From NCBI RefSeq assembly GCF_003289945.1, contig NZ_QMBP01000012.1:124001-188000 (forward strand): 64,000 nt of DNA. Reading direction: 5' to 3'. The notes under the pieces were generated by a model that was not told where the DNA came from, did no database searches, and saw only the letters and a list, made by a program, of their open reading frames with translations. The translations under genes were made by a program, and so were the position numbers. Source of the DNA: Mesorhizobium hawassense. GTDB lineage: Bacteria > Pseudomonadota > Alphaproteobacteria > Rhizobiales > Rhizobiaceae. The stretch's first letter is position 1; the number at the start of each line of letters is the position of its first letter. Below are positions 1 through 8,314 of the stretch, in pieces.

Positions 1-1619
1 TTGAGGATCGCTTCGGTGAAGGTGATCTCGGTGAACAGCTTGCGCGCCGTGTGGTCATTGATGTCGCCGCGGCGCAGCATGGCCCGCAGTTCGGCGCGCT
101 CGGCCTCGATGCCGGCAAGCCTGAGTTCGACCTCGATGCGGCCGGATTCGCGGGCCTCGGCGCGGGCTTCGTCGGCGCCGTCGGACAGCGAGATGCGCCG
201 CCGGTAGATGGATGCGACGCTCTCGGCGATGGCGAGCTTCATCTCAGCCGCCTCGCCTTCGTTGCTATCGCCGGCAAGGCCCTCGATCCTGGCGATGGCG
301 GCGTTGGCAGCGCCGACCCGCGCCCGGCGCTCTTCGGCTGCACCAGGATTTTCGCCTGGCTCGACGAGGCCGCGCGCGACCGTCGGCAGCGCAACGCTGG
401 CAATCGCCAGCGAGCAGATGATGACGCCGGCGGCCAGGAAGATCACGAGATCGCGGGCTGGAAAGGGCGAGCCGTCCTGCAAGGTGAGCGGCAGCGACAG
501 GATGCCGGCCAGTGTCACCGCTCCGCGCACGCCGGCGATCGAGCCGGCAAGCCTGACGCGGAAGCCGAACGGCTCGGCCTTGCGCTTGCCGAGCCGCGCG
601 GCGAGCACGGCGCCCATGTCGCCGATCCAGATCCAGACATAGCGCAGGGCAATCAGGCAGAGCGTCAGCAGCAGCACCGTCAATGCCGGCTCGAACAGCC
701 AGTGCCTGGTCGTCAGTTCCGGCGGCACCTTGCGGATGATGTCGGGCAGTTGCAGGCCAAGCAGGATGAAGAGTGAGCCGTTGAACATGAAGATGAGCAT
801 CGACCAGAGCGAGATCGTCTGGATGCGCGCCGAGACCGCCATGTGGCGGACGATTCCGGAATATCCGGTCAGAAGGCCGGCCGTGACCGCCGCCAGGATG
901 CCAGAAGCGCCGAAATGCTCGGCGATCAGATAGGCGACGAAGGGCAGCAGCACCATGACCAGCACCTGGGCTTCGGCCGGTGTGCTGGTGATGCGGCCGA
1001 GGATCTGCAACGACTTTGCGGCGATGAACAGCGCCGCGATGCCGGCGAGGATGCCGACCGCCACCGCAAACAGAAAGCTCAGGGATGCCGCGGCAAACGA
1101 AAAGCTGCCGGTCAGCGCCGCCGCGACGGTGAAGCGGAACATCACCAGGCCGGAGGCGTCGTTCAGCAGCGACTCGCCTTCCAATATGTGCATCAGCCGC
1201 GCCGGGACGACATTGCGGTCGACGATCGAGGAGACGGCGACCGCATCGGTCGGCGACAGCACGGCGGCCAAAGCGAAGGCGACGACCAGCGGGATGCTCG
1301 GCACCAGCCAGTGCAGGGCGTAGCCAAAACCGACGATGGTGAAAAAGACCAGTCCGATGGCAAGGTCGAGGATCGGATCGCGCAGCGCGATCAGTTCGCG
1401 CTTCGGCGCCGAAAAGGCATCGCCGAACAGCAGCGGCGGAATGAACACCAGCAGGAACAGCTCCGGATCGATCTCGACATGCAGGCCGCGCGCCGGCCAG
1501 GCCAGCGCGGCGCCGATCGCGATCTGCAGCACCGGCAGCGGCACGCGCACCATCCGCGCCAGCGCGCCGGACAAAGTCACGAAGGCGAGCACGACGAGGA
1601 TGAAGATGGCGACGTCCAT
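1..1619 (-). CDS. Na+/H+ antiporter, CPA1 family (3' end outside window)
   Basis: Inner-membrane cation/proton antiporter, expected to exchange Na+ (or K+) for H+ in pH and salt homeostasis. The frame opens at an ATG at 1617-1619 and stays open for 539 codons to the left edge, so the C-terminus is missing or nearly complete (bacterial CPA1 proteins are usually 520-550 residues). About twelve hydrophobic segments fill residues 1-400. A PTD motif at 123-125 and an ND pair at 153-154 (context GESLLNDASG) match the ion-binding core of the family. The tail from about 420 is charged and helical, as in the Na+/H+ antiporter form with a cytoplasmic C-terminal domain. No partner subunit genes are adjacent. 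The family is clear; the ion preference is not. Confidence 0.9.
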   Translation of the reverse strand, partial: MDVAIFILVVLAFVTLSGALARMVRVPLPVLQIAIGAALAWPARGLHVEIDPELFLLVFIPPLLFGDAFSAPKRELIALRDPILDLAIGLVFFTIVGFGYALHWLVPSIPLVVAFALAAVLSPTDAVAVSSIVDRNVVPARLMHILEGESLLNDASGLVMFRFTVAAALTGSFSFAAASLSFLFAVAVGILAGIAALFIAAKSLQILGRITSTPAEAQVLVMVLLPFVAYLIAEHFGASGILAAVTAGLLTGYSGIVRHMAVSARIQTISLWSMLIFMFNGSLFILLGLQLPDIIRKVPPELTTRHWLFEPALTVLLLTLCLIALRYVWIWIGDMGAVLAARLGKRKAEPFGFRVRLAGSIAGVRGAVTLAGILSLPLTLQDGSPFPARDLVIFLAAGVIICSLAIASVALPTVARGLVEPGENPGAAEERRARVGAANAAIARIEGLAGDSNEGEAAEMKLAIAESVASIYRRRISLSDGADEARAEARESGRIEVELRLAGIEAERAELRAMLRRGDINDHTARKLFTEITFTEAIL

Positions 1620-2263
1620 GGCGCGATTCCGGCACTCTGGCGGACCATGCGCAATTGAACGCGCCGCGTCCAGCAATGCCGTCTAGTCTAGCAACGACGG
1701 CAGCGCTTGCCGCCCTGCTTCGATCTGATGCCGGATCGACTTGTCCCCGACATGCTTGTCATCGGCGAGCATCGCCTTGGAGATGATCAGGGACAGGATC
1801 CGTCGCCTCGCCCTGAATGCTTTAGCCCCCGCCGGCAAAGACAAGCCGAAGATGCGCCCCGACGGACCCCACACCCAAGCCCCGCTCCATTCGAGAGCGG
1901 CCCCAATGTCGGGGCGCATCTGGCGGCGGCTCACAAGCTTTGGAGCGCCAACCGAAGGAATTGCAAAAAACCGGCCGGCACCCGGTGTCAGCGCAAGCTG
2001 CCTAGGGGCACCGGGTGACCGGCCGCCACGCCAAGGCCCTGGAATCGGCGCGGCAAATGCAGAAGAGGGCGCCGGGTCCGAACTCTTCCGCCAGAAGTGT
2101 GCGGATGGCCAGCGCCGCGCCTTTCCTGATACGCGAGGAAGCAAGTCCATCAACCTCCCGATACCGTGGGGTTGACAGGCCAATGCCGCGAAATTGCTGC
2201 CTTGCGGCTTGGAACCGACCGTGCAACCCTGCGTTTCGGGCAGGTTGAAATCGGGGCGACCGA
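1620..2263. other. Intergenic region without a convincing gene
   Basis: A 644-base gap between the divergent antiporter and LuxR genes. Open frames exist on both strands (for example 1683-2273 minus), but they have no recognisable domain and overlap one another in the way GC-rich noncoding DNA does. A TTGACA hexamer at 2172-2177 has no good -10 partner. I see no lux-box-like palindrome next to the LuxR start. Confidence 0.5.
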
Positions 2264-2989
2264 ATGCTGTCACGATTGATGACGCATGTCGAAGCGGCGT
2301 ACGCGGCGCCTACCGCCGAAGACGCCAGCGTGGCCTTCTTCGCGGCAATGCAGGATTTCGGCGCCTCCTATCTGCAGACGAGGCTTTACCGGCGGCCAGC
2401 GGCAATCCTGACTTCGGCCAGCCATTGGGCGGCGGGCGGCTTCATCACCAGGCTGGCGCCAAGCGGGTGGCCGGGCAGCCCGGCCTTCAACTATGTCTGC
2501 TTCGAATGCAACCCGCTGCTCGGCGCGATCCGCGAGAGCCGCACCAGCTACCGCTTCAGTGATTTCGCGCCGCACGACAACATGCAATACGGCTCCTACT
2601 GGGAGGCGCTGAGCGAAGCCAATATCGATGACGCGCTCTGCGCCACCTCCTACGGCGGCGACGGCGTGATCGCCTCGCTGCATCTCGGCTTTCACAAGCG
2701 GGACTTTGCGCCGGACGATCGCTTCGCCATCCATTTGGCGGGCCTTGCGCTGACCGAGAGGCTGATGAGCCTGACGTCGCCGCCGCCGACCACGGCGGAC
2801 AGCCTCACGCGGCGCGAGCGCGACAGCGTGGCGCTGGTGGCGGAAGGCAAGACCGACTGGGAAATCTCGGTGATCCTGGGCATCGCCGAATCCACGGTGC
2901 GGTTCCATGTCGACAATGCCAGGCGCAAGCTTGGCGCGGTCAATCGCGCGCAGGCGGTGGCAAGGCTGGTGAACCAGCGGCTCATCTGA
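2264..2989 (+). CDS. LuxR-family regulator with autoinducer-binding-type N-domain
   Basis: Transcription factor of 241 residues, the usual size of quorum-sensing LuxR proteins. Residues about 10-170 resemble the autoinducer-binding domain and residues 181-241 form a GerE/LuxR helix-turn-helix (LTRRERDSVALVAEGKTDWE at its start, then IAESTVRFHVDNARRKL). No luxI-type synthase is next to it, so it is an orphan ('solo') LuxR here, and whether it binds an acyl-homoserine lactone is unknown. The ATG at 2264 is used; a second ATG five codons later is possible. A strong hairpin follows the stop codon. Confidence 0.82.
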   Translation: MLSRLMTHVEAAYAAPTAEDASVAFFAAMQDFGASYLQTRLYRRPAAILTSASHWAAGGFITRLAPSGWPGSPAFNYVCFECNPLLGAIRESRTSYRFSDFAPHDNMQYGSYWEALSEANIDDALCATSYGGDGVIASLHLGFHKRDFAPDDRFAIHLAGLALTERLMSLTSPPPTTADSLTRRERDSVALVAEGKTDWEISVILGIAESTVRFHVDNARRKLGAVNRAQAVARLVNQRLI

Positions 2990-2992
2990 AAC

Positions 2993-3024
2993 AAAAAAAG
3001 ACCGCTGCAAGAGCGGCCTTTTTT
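2993..3024. terminator. Bidirectional intrinsic terminator
   Basis: A7 run, then a stem of ACCGCT with AGCGGC around a 5-base loop, then a T6 run. It sits between the convergent ends of the LuxR gene and the L,D-transpeptidase gene and can serve both. One A/C mismatch interrupts the stem. Confidence 0.8.
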
Positions 3025-3040
3025 GTTCAAGATCAGATAT

Positions 3041-4303
3041 TTACTGCGCGGAGCTGATTTGCAGCTCTTGGGCGCCGTCGAGGCCGTAGATGTCGTCGCG
3101 GAACTGCACGACGCCCGGACCCGTCGACCAGGCCGACAGATAGAGGAAGTGGACCGGCACCGGATTGACGACCTGGATCGGCGTGTTCTCGCCGGTCTTG
3201 ATCGCCGCCTCGAAATGCTGGCGGTCCCAGCCGGGTGTGTCGCGCAGGATCCAGGTGACGAGGTCGCGCACGTTCTGAACGCGCACGCATCCGGAGGAAT
3301 CGAAGCGCATCAGCTTGCCGAACAGGCTCTGCTGCGGCGTGTCGTGCATGTAGACGCCGTCTGGGCTCGGGAAGTTGATCTTGACCGAGGCCATGGCGTT
3401 GTTGCTGCCCGGATCCTGGCGGAAACGGTATTTCGCGGCATCGTCCGTCGACCAGTCGACGTTCATCGGATCGACTTCGCTGCCGTCCGGCGCGAACAGC
3501 CTGATGTGGCTTTCCTTGAGGTAGTTCGGATCCTTCCGCATCAGCGGAATGATGTCCTTGCGCACGATCGAGACCGGCGCGTTCCAGTACGGATTAACGA
3601 TGATCTCGTTGATCTTCGAGTTCACGATCGGCGTCTGGCGGTCGATCTTGCCGACGATCGCGGTATGGCGAAGCACGACGCGCTCGTTCTCGACCGCTTC
3701 GATCTGGGCGCCGGGAATGTCGACCAGCACGTAGCGGCTGCCGAGCGTGCCAGCCTTCTCCTTCAGGCGCTGCAGATTGGTCTGCAACTGGCCGAGACGG
3801 ATCTGCGCCGAGACGTTCATCGCCGTATAGGTGTATTTGCCCATCGAACCGTCGGCCGGCAGGCCGTGACGGAGCTGGAAGCGCTTGACCGCCGAGTCGA
3901 CATAGGAATCGAAGGCCGTCGAAATGCCGGCGCTCTGCGGCAGGTCGCCCGAGGCCATCAGGCGCTTGCGCAGCGGAACGACATCCGGATCGTCGACGCC
4001 GAGCTGCAATTTCTTGGTCGCCGGAACCTGTTCCCAGCCACCCTGCGAGACGATGTTCTGATACTGCGCCACCGCCTGTTCCGTGAAGGCCACGGTCTGC
4101 TGGCTGAAGATCGGCAGCGTCGAGGCGACCTTGTTGGTGTCGCTGGCGCGGGCGTCGAACTGGTCGTCCCAATTGCCGCGCGTCGAGGATTTCAGGATGT
4201 CCCCGACCACGTCCTGCGCGCTGGCATGGCCCGCGACCATGGCGGCGGCGAGCGCGGAGGCTCCGGTGAGGAAGAAACGGCGGCTGGTTCTCATGGCAGA
4301 CAT
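3041..4303 (-). CDS. ldtP: Murein L,D-transpeptidase (YkuD), LdtP-like
   Basis: Periplasmic L,D-transpeptidase that forms 3-3 peptidoglycan crosslinks or anchors proteins. The chosen start (ATG ending at 4303) gives 420 residues beginning with a short leader containing RR and a hydrophobic stretch (RRFFLTGASALAAAMVAG), a likely Sec or Tat signal. A peptidoglycan-binding helix bundle lies near 125-165 (VKRFQLRHGLPADGSMGKYT). The catalytic YkuD motif is present, with His320 (YMHDTP) and Cys339 (SSGCVRV). The frame is open 50 codons further upstream but without signal character. The neighbouring ldtR-type regulator at 5286-5801 suggests the regulator/transpeptidase pair described in Liberibacter and other Rhizobiales. 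The enzyme family is firm; the symbol rests on this context. Confidence 0.88.
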   Translation of the reverse strand: MSAMRTSRRFFLTGASALAAAMVAGHASAQDVVGDILKSSTRGNWDDQFDARASDTNKVASTLPIFSQQTVAFTEQAVAQYQNIVSQGGWEQVPATKKLQLGVDDPDVVPLRKRLMASGDLPQSAGISTAFDSYVDSAVKRFQLRHGLPADGSMGKYTYTAMNVSAQIRLGQLQTNLQRLKEKAGTLGSRYVLVDIPGAQIEAVENERVVLRHTAIVGKIDRQTPIVNSKINEIIVNPYWNAPVSIVRKDIIPLMRKDPNYLKESHIRLFAPDGSEVDPMNVDWSTDDAAKYRFRQDPGSNNAMASVKINFPSPDGVYMHDTPQQSLFGKLMRFDSSGCVRVQNVRDLVTWILRDTPGWDRQHFEAAIKTGENTPIQVVNPVPVHFLYLSAWSTGPGVVQFRDDIYGLDGAQELQISSAQ

Positions 4304-4580
4304 TCTTGCTTTATCGCTCTCGCTCAATTCGCTTGCCGGGCGGCTTGTCCGCACTCTAGGAGCGGCGAACTTAACAATTCGCCAACCATGACCCGCATCG
4401 CCGGCTGCCAGAAACGCGCTGCCGCCACGCGGGTTCCAAGGAGCGCGGGGCACAGGCCCGCAGCGTCACCCACAATCCGCATCCACCGCGATTATGGCGG
4501 CAATTTGGCCTTGGCCCGCGATTTGCTTGCGGCGGGAAGGTGAAAGAAATGGCGACGATGCTTTTTTGCATCGCATGTCT

Positions 4581-4772
4581 TCACTTCACCCGCTTCGGGC
4601 ACAGAGCTTTGAATTGTTCGATCGTATAGTCGTAGCCTGAGGCAGCCGAGCCATCGCGCACCACATTGTCGTCGACGTCGTTGATCTGGTGATCGGTCGA
4701 GCTTCTGTCGGGGCTGCGGCCATGGGAGATGTCGTAAATTAAGGCCGCGCACCCGCCTTCAATTCCGAACAC
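4581..4772 (-). CDS. Possible small protein overlapping the upstream gene
   Basis: A 63-codon frame starting with ATG inside the last codons of the 4739-5113 gene, overlapping it by 34 bases in another frame. The product is polar and ends YDYTIEQFKALCPKRVK; no family recognised. It may be translated by coupling, or be the decayed 3' part of a longer gene after a frameshift. Low confidence. Confidence 0.3.
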   Translation of the reverse strand: MFGIEGGCAALIYDISHGRSPDRSSTDHQINDVDDNVVRDGSAASGYDYTIEQFKALCPKRVK

Positions 4773-5113
4773 CGTTGCAGCACCTCATTTTGCGGGTAGC
4801 GCAGGATTTTGTCGTCCTCCAGCTTGAGCAGCAGCTCCCGCCTCTTGCTCGAACTTTCACCGTCGGTGCATGTCATGTCCAGAATGACGGCGTCCAGGCG
4901 ATTGATCTTCTGGACCTTCTCCAGCGCGCAGCCGACTTCCCACATGTCCACCGTCTTGTCGGTGAATGTCACGATCGAGTCATTGTTGTCGCATGGAGCA
5001 CTGCCGGCCGCGGCAAAGGCATCCTTCCACCACTCCTCGGCGAAGGCCGGCGACGAAAGCGATAGAAGCAGCGCGCCAACCCAGCAAATTTTCGAGCGTT
5101 TTCCCAAGCCCAT
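4739..5113 (-). CDS. Small secreted cysteine-containing protein
   Basis: A 124-residue protein with a clear Sec signal peptide (about residues 1-25, ending SSPAFA) and four cysteines in the mature part (CDNN, GCALE, MTCTD, RCSEL), which suits two disulfides in the periplasm. No family recognised. It lies between ldtP and ldtR on the same strand, so it may belong to the same envelope-stress regulon; that is inference from position only. About 170 bases separate it from ldtR and 435 from ldtP, so co-transcription is uncertain. Confidence 0.65.
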   Translation of the reverse strand: MGLGKRSKICWVGALLLSLSSPAFAEEWWKDAFAAAGSAPCDNNDSIVTFTDKTVDMWEVGCALEKVQKINRLDAVILDMTCTDGESSSKRRELLLKLEDDKILRYPQNEVLQRCSELKAGARP

Positions 5114-5285
5114 TGTGCGCGCCCTTCACGAGGTCACGACATTAGGCAGCGCCATAGCGAAAGGAAACCAAATATCTGAGCCGATAGACGTGACAAACGA
5201 ATGGGACCGGCGCGTTCCGCACCAGTCCCATATTCATTCCCCCCGGCCGCGCTTCTTCGCCGCTGCTTCGGCAGACTTCGGAGAC

Positions 5286-5801
5286 TTACATCCGGTAAGC
5301 GATCGTGTCGTTCCAGAAGCGGTCCAGGCGCTGCAGCGCGCGGTTCATCTGCTTGAACTCGTCGGTGTTGATGCCGCCGACAGCCTCGATCGAGCCGACA
5401 TGGCGCTCATAGAGGCCGGCGACGACGTCGGCCACTTCGTTGCCCTTCGGCGTCAGCGAGACGCGGACCGAACGGCGGTCGATGCGCGAGCGCTGGTGGT
5501 TGATGAAGCCGAGGTCGACCAGCTTCTTCAGATTGTAGGAGACGTTCGAGCCGAGATAATAGCCACGCGAACGCAGCTCGCCCGCGGTCAGCTCCGAATT
5601 GCCGATGTTGAAGAGCAGCAGCGCCTGGATGGCGTTGATGTCGGAACGGCCGTTGCGGTCGAACTCGTCCTTGATCACGTCGAGCAGGCGGCGGTGCAGG
5701 CGCTCCACCAGCTGCAGCGATTCCATGTACAGCGAGCGGATAGCCTCGCGGCGATCGTCGGATACGTTTGCGGTCTTCGCCGCCGGACGCGAATTGATCA
5801 T
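5286..5801 (-). CDS. ldtR: MarR-family regulator LdtR
   Basis: A 171-residue winged-helix regulator. The central wHTH (about 55-125) reads through ELTAGELRSRGYYLGSNVSY to RIDRRSVRVSLTPKG, which is the wing. The sequence closely resembles LdtR, the regulator of the L,D-transpeptidase gene ldtP and of osmotic-stress tolerance studied in Liberibacter asiaticus and Sinorhizobium. An LdtP-like gene lies 1 kb downstream on the same strand. A TCGAAT-N9-ATTCGA inverted repeat about 65-85 bases upstream of the start codon is a candidate autoregulatory site. No downstream gene is tightly coupled. Confidence 0.87.
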   Translation of the reverse strand: MINSRPAAKTANVSDDRREAIRSLYMESLQLVERLHRRLLDVIKDEFDRNGRSDINAIQALLLFNIGNSELTAGELRSRGYYLGSNVSYNLKKLVDLGFINHQRSRIDRRSVRVSLTPKGNEVADVVAGLYERHVGSIEAVGGINTDEFKQMNRALQRLDRFWNDTIAYRM

Positions 5802-5863
5802 TGTCTTTGCCTCTCGTTTGTCGCCTTGGTGATTTTTTGTTTTTCACCTTGATCGCGACACTA

Positions 5864-5884
5864 TCGAATACTCATAAAATTCGA
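5864..5884. promoter_or_regulatory. Inverted repeat upstream of ldtR
   Basis: TCGAAT at 5864-5869 and ATTCGA at 5879-5884, perfect 6-base arms separated by 9 bases in an AT-rich stretch upstream of ldtR. The arm spacing suits a MarR dimer. Function inferred. Confidence 0.4.
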
Positions 5885-5908
5885 CTTAAACGCCAGGGCT
5901 AACAAGAG

Positions 5909-5920
5909 CTTACCGGTAAG
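5909..5920. promoter_or_regulatory. 12-base perfect palindrome upstream of ldtR
   Basis: CTTACCGGTAAG, a perfect palindrome 108 bases upstream of the ldtR start and 25 bases beyond the TCGAAT repeat. It may be a second regulator site; nothing else identifies it. The rest of the 300-base gap between ldtR and the DUF6163 gene shows a 49-base palindromic repeat and no gene. Confidence 0.3.
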
Positions 5921-6054
5921 AGGTTTCGGAAGACGCTTAACGATCGGTCACCCGAGCAAGAACAATTAACCTAAAGATTTAGGCAATGGATCTTGGGCCA
6001 AAAACGGGCTCGAAATCGACCCGGGAGGCCGGTCTTCGGCCGGCTCTATGAGTG

Positions 6055-6103
6055 GAGCATGATGTCGTCCGAAAACCGCTTCACACTTTTCGGCATCATG
6101 CTC
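6055..6103. repeat. 49-base palindromic intergenic repeat, copy 1
   Basis: Starts GAGCATGATG and ends CATCATGCTC. It is an exact reverse complement, 49 of 49 bases, of the sequence at 23175-23223. It overlaps the stop codon of the DUF6163 gene. Elements of this type are scattered through rhizobial genomes. Confidence 0.85.
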
Positions 6104-6524
6104 ATTGGCGAAGCTGGCGCTTCTGCAGCCAGATGGTGACGCGAAAGACGATGTAGAGCAAGGCCACGCAGGCATGCGAGACGACGATCAGTATCCGGTG
6201 GCCGAAGAGATCGGGAAAACCGGCATACATCACCGTCTCGGTCGCGGCGCAGATGAACCAGATCACCGGCCCCCAGGACGCCAGCATCCATAGGCCGGCG
6301 GCCGCGAAAGGAAAGAACACGGCGAGCATGGCAGCCGCCACCTGCCAGTGCACCGGCATCAGGTCGAAGCGCCACAGCTCGCCCGGATAAATGCCGATCA
6401 GGCGGATCCAGTAGAGGACGCCGAACAAGAGGCAGTAGCCGGCGATCACGCGCTGGAACCAGGCGAAGATGATCTCGGTGGTCGAGGGCTGCAGCACCAC
6501 GCGCCTGGAGGTGACCTCGCTCAC
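6102..6524 (-). CDS. DUF6163 family membrane protein
   Basis: A 140-residue protein with four predicted transmembrane segments (about 20-42, 62-84, 86-106 and 112-132). It resembles the uncharacterised DUF6163 family, which is found in Rhizobiales. Its start overlaps the stop of the hydrolase gene upstream by 4 bases (ATGA-type overlap), so the two are probably translated together. The role is unknown. The stop codon lies at the edge of a 49-base palindromic repeat. Confidence 0.8.
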   Translation of the reverse strand: MSEVTSRRVVLQPSTTEIIFAWFQRVIAGYCLLFGVLYWIRLIGIYPGELWRFDLMPVHWQVAAAMLAVFFPFAAAGLWMLASWGPVIWFICAATETVMYAGFPDLFGHRILIVVSHACVALLYIVFRVTIWLQKRQLRQ

Positions 6525-7564
6525 AGGACGAGTTCCTTAGCCCCGAGCGGCGCGAAATAGGCGTCGATGTCGGCAGCACTGACCTCATCCAGCTCCGCCG
6601 GCCGCCAAGCAGGCTTCGAACCCTTGTCGATGATGGCGGCGCGGATGCCCTCGTAGAAATCATGGCCAGCCAGCATGCGGTTCAGGATGCGGAACTCCAT
6701 CTTCATGCATTCGTCCATCGACAGCGTCGATCCCGCGCTGATCTGGCGCCAGGCGACGTTGAGGCTGGTCGGCGAGCGGGTCTTTATCGTCGCCAGCGTC
6801 TTTGCGGCAAAGGCGTCTTGAGCCCCGGCCCGTTCCAGGCTGGCGACAATGTCGGCGAGCGAAGGTTGCGAAAAATGGCGAGCGATGGCCTCCAGGTCGT
6901 GCCGCTCGCTCTCGCGTTTGGCCGGCACGAAGAAATCGCGCAATTCCGCATTGGCATCGCCGCTCGTCGCCAGCTCGTCGAGCAGGCCCGGCTGGTCCGC
7001 GGCCTTGATTGTATGAGTGGCAAGGCCCGACCACAGCGCATCGCCATAGCGGATGCGGTTTCCGGTCAGCCCGAGATACATGCCGAAGCAGCCGCCGAGA
7101 TCCGGCAGCAGGTGGCTGCCGCCGACATCGGGGAAGAAGCCGATGCCGACCTCGGGCATGGCGAACTGCGCGTTCTCGGTCAGCACGCGATGCGAGCCGT
7201 GGAAGGAGATGCCGACGCCGCCGCCCATGACGATGCCGTCGATCAGCGCGACATAGGGTTTCTTGAAACGGGCAATGCGGGCGTTCAACCGGTACTCGTC
7301 GGCGAAGAAGTCGACAGGCGGCCGGCCGGCGCGGCCAGCCTCGTAGATGTGCAGGATATCGCCACCGGCCGAAAACGCCCTGCCCTCGGCCTTGACGACG
7401 ACGACACCGACACCGGCGTCCTCTTCCCAGGCGTCGAGCGCCTTGCCGAGCGCCTTGACCATGTCGTGCGTGACGGCGTTGAGCGCCTTCGGCCGTGTCA
7501 ACGTGACGACGCCCGCCTTACCCAGCCGCTCGAAGCGGATTTCGTCGCCTCCGCCAAAATCCAT
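6521..7564 (-). CDS. 3-hydroxyisobutyryl-CoA hydrolase (enoyl-CoA hydratase superfamily)
   Basis: Cytosolic enzyme expected to hydrolyse 3-hydroxyisobutyryl-CoA in valine breakdown. The 347 residues match the long ECH_2 form rather than the roughly 260-residue enoyl-CoA hydratases. Visible landmarks are AFSAGGD (oxyanion loop), GIVMGGGVGIS and the MPEVGIGFFPDVGGS segment typical of HIBCH. The ATG at 7562-7564 is preferred because GGAGG lies 12 bases upstream; an in-frame start 22 codons earlier would read through that site. The next gene (DUF6163) overlaps its stop. A related 3-hydroxypropionyl-CoA specificity cannot be excluded. Confidence 0.88.
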   Translation of the reverse strand: MDFGGGDEIRFERLGKAGVVTLTRPKALNAVTHDMVKALGKALDAWEEDAGVGVVVVKAEGRAFSAGGDILHIYEAGRAGRPPVDFFADEYRLNARIARFKKPYVALIDGIVMGGGVGISFHGSHRVLTENAQFAMPEVGIGFFPDVGGSHLLPDLGGCFGMYLGLTGNRIRYGDALWSGLATHTIKAADQPGLLDELATSGDANAELRDFFVPAKRESERHDLEAIARHFSQPSLADIVASLERAGAQDAFAAKTLATIKTRSPTSLNVAWRQISAGSTLSMDECMKMEFRILNRMLAGHDFYEGIRAAIIDKGSKPAWRPAELDEVSAADIDAYFAPLGAKELVL

Positions 7565-7675
7565 AATGTGAGAATCCTCCCCCGCGCCTGCGGGAGGAGA
7601 AGTGCTAAGCGGCGACCGGGCCAACGTCAATTGTCGAGTGCCGGGGATAAGGCAGCGCCTCTTGCGGCGAGCAGG

Positions 7676-8224
7676 TTACCAGACGAATGGGATGAGGGCG
7701 TTCGTGCGGCGCGCATAGTCAGGGAATTCATCGGGAAATTGACGCGCCAGAAGCCGGTCCTCGGCGCCGACCCGCCAGATGAAAATCGCGCCGAGCAGGA
7801 CGAGCAGAAAGACGAAGGGGCCACCCACCACGATCGCCGAGCCCAGGCATGCGAGCAGGCCGCCCGTGTACATGGGGTGACGCAACCTGCGGTATGGACC
7901 GGACCTCACCAACTCATGCTCCTGCTTGGCCGAGACGGTCTGACTCCAGTTGCGGCCGAGACTCTGCCGCGCCCAGACCAGGAGCGCCATGCCGGCGATG
8001 GCCATCGCCGCGCCGATGCCGCTCAGCAACCCGTTCACGGGGGCGAAGTTGACGAAGCCGAACAGCGGCAGGCGCGGCAGCAGGAAGGCAGCGATCAGGG
8101 CAAACATCAAACCAAAACTCTGCGGCAGATGCGGCTCGGTATCGCGCTTCACGCCGGTCGCCCGAACCGTCAGGTAGACAATCAACAGCAGCCAGGCGGC
8201 ATAGATGAACCAGATGAAGGCCAT
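7676..8224 (-). CDS. Isoprenylcysteine carboxyl methyltransferase-family membrane protein
   Basis: A 182-residue integral membrane protein with about five hydrophobic segments. The C-terminal half carries the ICMT/PEMT signature: GPYRRLRHPMYTGG near 110-123, then an E-D-R-L-L segment (VGAEDRLLARQFPDEFPDY). These proteins methylate small or lipid substrates using S-adenosylmethionine, but the bacterial substrates are mostly unknown. It stands between the hydrolase and the divergent DUF2066 gene. A second gene with the same signature is at 28152-28871. Confidence 0.8.
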   Translation of the reverse strand: MAFIWFIYAAWLLLIVYLTVRATGVKRDTEPHLPQSFGLMFALIAAFLLPRLPLFGFVNFAPVNGLLSGIGAAMAIAGMALLVWARQSLGRNWSQTVSAKQEHELVRSGPYRRLRHPMYTGGLLACLGSAIVVGGPFVFLLVLLGAIFIWRVGAEDRLLARQFPDEFPDYARRTNALIPFVW

Positions 8225-8314
8225 GCCTTGCTCCTTCAGTTAGCCGGCAATCCGTCTTGGCCACCGCACGCGCCCGGTGGTAGAAAATGGGCACCTCGAA
8301 CCGGACGGCAAGCC

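Noticed and set aside
265..1635. A 456-codon minus-strand frame
   Set aside because: It overlaps the antiporter in another frame; the antiporter frame has clear helices and motifs, this one does not.
1683..2273. A 196-codon minus-strand frame in the gap
   Set aside because: No domain or ribosome-binding site; overlaps the LuxR start.
2264..2989. A quorum-sensing pair
   Set aside because: No synthase gene or lux-box is seen nearby.
3023..4543. A 506-codon frame antisense to ldtP
   Set aside because: Mirror of the transpeptidase gene; composition is that of antisense DNA.
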